Assembly: GCA_017163975.1 (NCBI GenBank)
Contig: JAFFSR010000221.1
Span: 6,572,001 to 6,636,000, forward strand
Reading direction: 5' to 3'
Origin: Anastatus disparis
Lineage: Eukaryota; Arthropoda; Insecta; Hymenoptera; Eupelmidae
DNA length: 64,000 bases
This document shows, piece after piece, positions 62,262 through 64,000 of this stretch (positions within the stretch are counted from its first letter, which is position 1; each line of letters begins with the position of its first letter). The notes below the pieces were generated by a model, which worked only from the letters and a program-made list of their open reading frames with translations, ran no database searches and was not told the origin of the DNA. The translations under genes were made by a program, and so were the position numbers.

Positions 62262-62400
62262 TCCTCTTGAAAGAAAATATTGCTTTTTGTTATAAGAGAT
62301 GAGGCTATATTTTTATTTTCAGCTGTATTTACTATATTTTATAAAAAGATAAATTTTTTAATTAGAAGAGAAGGGAAAAATTCGACGGTCTTTTAACAGA
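62262..62400 (+). repeat. Partial, decayed copy of the 43.1-43.7 kb palindrome
   Basis: Shares AGAAAATATTGYTTTTTRTT, a TATARGAGATGRG segment and AATTTTTTAATTAGAAR with the right arm of the element at 43456-43637, in the same order. Only one arm is present. Confidence 0.65.
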
Positions 62401-63965
62401 TTTGCTCTAAATTTTTATACATAAATTGAACTATATGTAAGAAGCTTTAGAATATAAAAGGTCTTTGTGTAGCCGTCTAGATTTTAAGACTTTTTTAAAG
62501 ATTTTCAAAAAATAAGAATTTCAGTAAGTTTTTATTTTACAAAATATATATGTTTTGTTAAAATTCACTTAAATAACTAATTAGTGGATATTTTTCTAAT
62601 TGAATTTTAAATAAATTTACTTACTGTGCGAGTAAATATCAATTGAAAATTAATTTTTTTACTTACATATTACAAACTTGGTAACATATAGATACGTATT
62701 ATGTTTTCAGCTTTAACGTTAATGTTTTGTATCAGTTACTTATAATGTTATCAAAAATATAATAAACAAATTATTACTATCGTAAAGTAATAAAGAATAA
62801 TCATTTTACAAATTATGTAATTCATAAAGTTCTGTATTTGAAAATTCATTGGTATACATTATTATACAAAATACACACAAAAATCTATATGTACATCTCA
62901 GAAGCACGTTTATGTCTCCAAGGCCAAGCTACTTATTTATGTACATTCACTATCTAACACGTTCAAGACGTTAGTCCTTGTTCGAGGGTCATGAGCTGTT
63001 CCATGTCTTGTGGTTCTCTTATGGTTGTGTTACCCACGTGCGCATAACAGAGGCGAGAGAGCAGCAATGGCATAACAGCCTTTCCTTTTGTGGTGTCGGT
63101 GACGTTTCGCGTCCGCTTGGTACGAGGAGAATTCACACGTTTCCTTACTATATACATATAGTATTGTACGTGTTGAAAATTTTGCTATAGTATGCGACGT
63201 CTGGTCTCTTAACGTACGAGGCAAGTTTCCTTTGTTCCACAAAAGCTTTTGCGCCGAGTGTCTTGCAAAATCTTCTTGTTTTTCCAGCATTGACTTTATA
63301 CGTATAGAGCTATGCTTTTCTAACATTAAAAATATTTGCATAACTTTAATTTTCTTGTTTTACCTAGAAGTTCGTAAAGCGTATGGATTTCTGTTCATTT
63401 TGATTCCATCAGTTTCATCTTAATAATCTTAAAGTTAAATTTTTATCTTAATCATATTAAAAATTCTCAATTGAATATTTTTTTCAATACTAAAATGCTA
63501 ATAATTTCCATTATAAAAGTGAAGTTAATCGAAGCTACGTATTATCATTTATATTATATCATCAATATAAATATAATACATGTAAAAATGATGATTTTAG
63601 TATTTTTCATATTTCAAGTAAATCAAATGCATAAAACATAAAATGAAAAGCCATGGAATGAATGAAATAATAATACCAAGAAATTAAATGAAATTTGGCT
63701 GTTTATTTATTAATAAGAAGCAACTTAGCCTCTTTTGAGAGAATTCTGAGCGATACATTTAGACATCTACGCACGTATTTCTGTATGTGTCGAGCTTATC
63801 CCCATTCTCCTTTTCTCTATCTCTTATTTCTGGGCTGGTGGAAATGGGTGTGTTTACATAAATTTCACACACTGCGGCATGCATAACATTTTGGAGAAAA
63901 GCTTCGTAGCATCCTTCAGACAAGGGTAGTATGCTTTATTAAACCTGCGTGAGTCGTTATTGCAG

Positions 63966-64000
63966 CGACAATGCCAGTGACGGCAGTCAGCGGAATGGGT
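63966..64000 (+). CDS. Possible start of the next gene (truncated at window edge)
   Basis: A splice-acceptor-like TCGTTATTGCAG ends at 63965 and is followed by CGACAATG; ATG at 63971-63973 opens a frame MPVTAVSGMG to the window edge. Codons are GC-rich, unlike the flank. Ten codons are too few to name a protein, so this could be chance. Confidence 0.25.

Larger units (their letters stand above)
53972..63965. other. Intergenic DNA with GC-richer blocks
   Basis: No recognisable gene. GC-richer blocks stand out at about 54750-55140, 56000-56350, 59020-59800, 61250-61650, 62880-63260 and 63700-63900. Open frames in them (up to 169 codons at 61406-61915, 87 codons at 59529-59792) lack conserved motifs; the end of the 61406 frame is a simple CT-rich run. 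They could be conserved regulatory DNA, non-coding exons, or untranslated first exons of the gene that may begin at the right edge. Confidence 0.5.

Overview
The window is AT-rich, intron-rich animal DNA, most likely from an insect (the base composition and gene structure would suit a hymenopteran, but nothing here fixes the order). It is dominated by one plus-strand gene, the arthropod orthologue of RASGRF1/2 (Ras-specific guanine nucleotide-releasing factor). I could join 21 coding exons between 15537 and 46950. Every junction keeps reading frame and the sum is 4272 nt: 1423 codons plus a stop. The 5' end is missing. The first exon found carries only the C-terminal strand/helix of the first PH domain, so the start codon and first roughly 100 residues lie upstream, outside the window or in an exon I could not recognise.

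Layout. 1-15536: no recognisable coding sequence; probably the long 5' intron or upstream flank. It holds three copies of a tRNA-derived SINE family (two plus, one minus), a composite 1.2 kb inverted-repeat element with 229-bp and 20-bp tandem repeats (6140-7361), and a GC-rich foldback palindrome (about 13245-13360). 15537-46950: the RASGRF gene, in order PH1 (end), coiled coil, IQ motif, DH (RhoGEF), PH2, REM (RasGEF_N), a long Ser/Thr-rich linker, and the CDC25 (RasGEF) domain. Its introns hold a fourth SINE, a 715-bp palindromic MITE rich in AAGACGTCTT, a 217-bp palindromic MITE, a CpG-rich island, a 63-bp alternating purine-pyrimidine tract and a 0.4-0.6 kb near-perfect hairpin. 46951-63965: 3' UTR and intergenic DNA with a GGTACCGTCA inverted-repeat element, a small piggyBac-like TTAA element, a partial second copy of the intronic hairpin and several GC-richer blocks without recognisable genes. 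At the right edge (63966-64000) there may be the first bases of the next gene.

The encoded protein would act at the plasma membrane as a dual exchange factor: the DH-PH module for Rac-type GTPases and the REM-CDC25 module for Ras, with the IQ motif giving calcium/calmodulin control. The most interesting observation is in intron 16 (39938-43923). It contains a 21-nt, phase-preserving candidate microexon (40816-40836) and a candidate alternative terminal exon (from 40973) with a strong acceptor, an in-frame stop and an AATAAA. Together these could make an isoform that keeps the Rac-GEF half and loses the Ras-GEF half. No transcript evidence is available, so these are predictions from splice signals and phase only.
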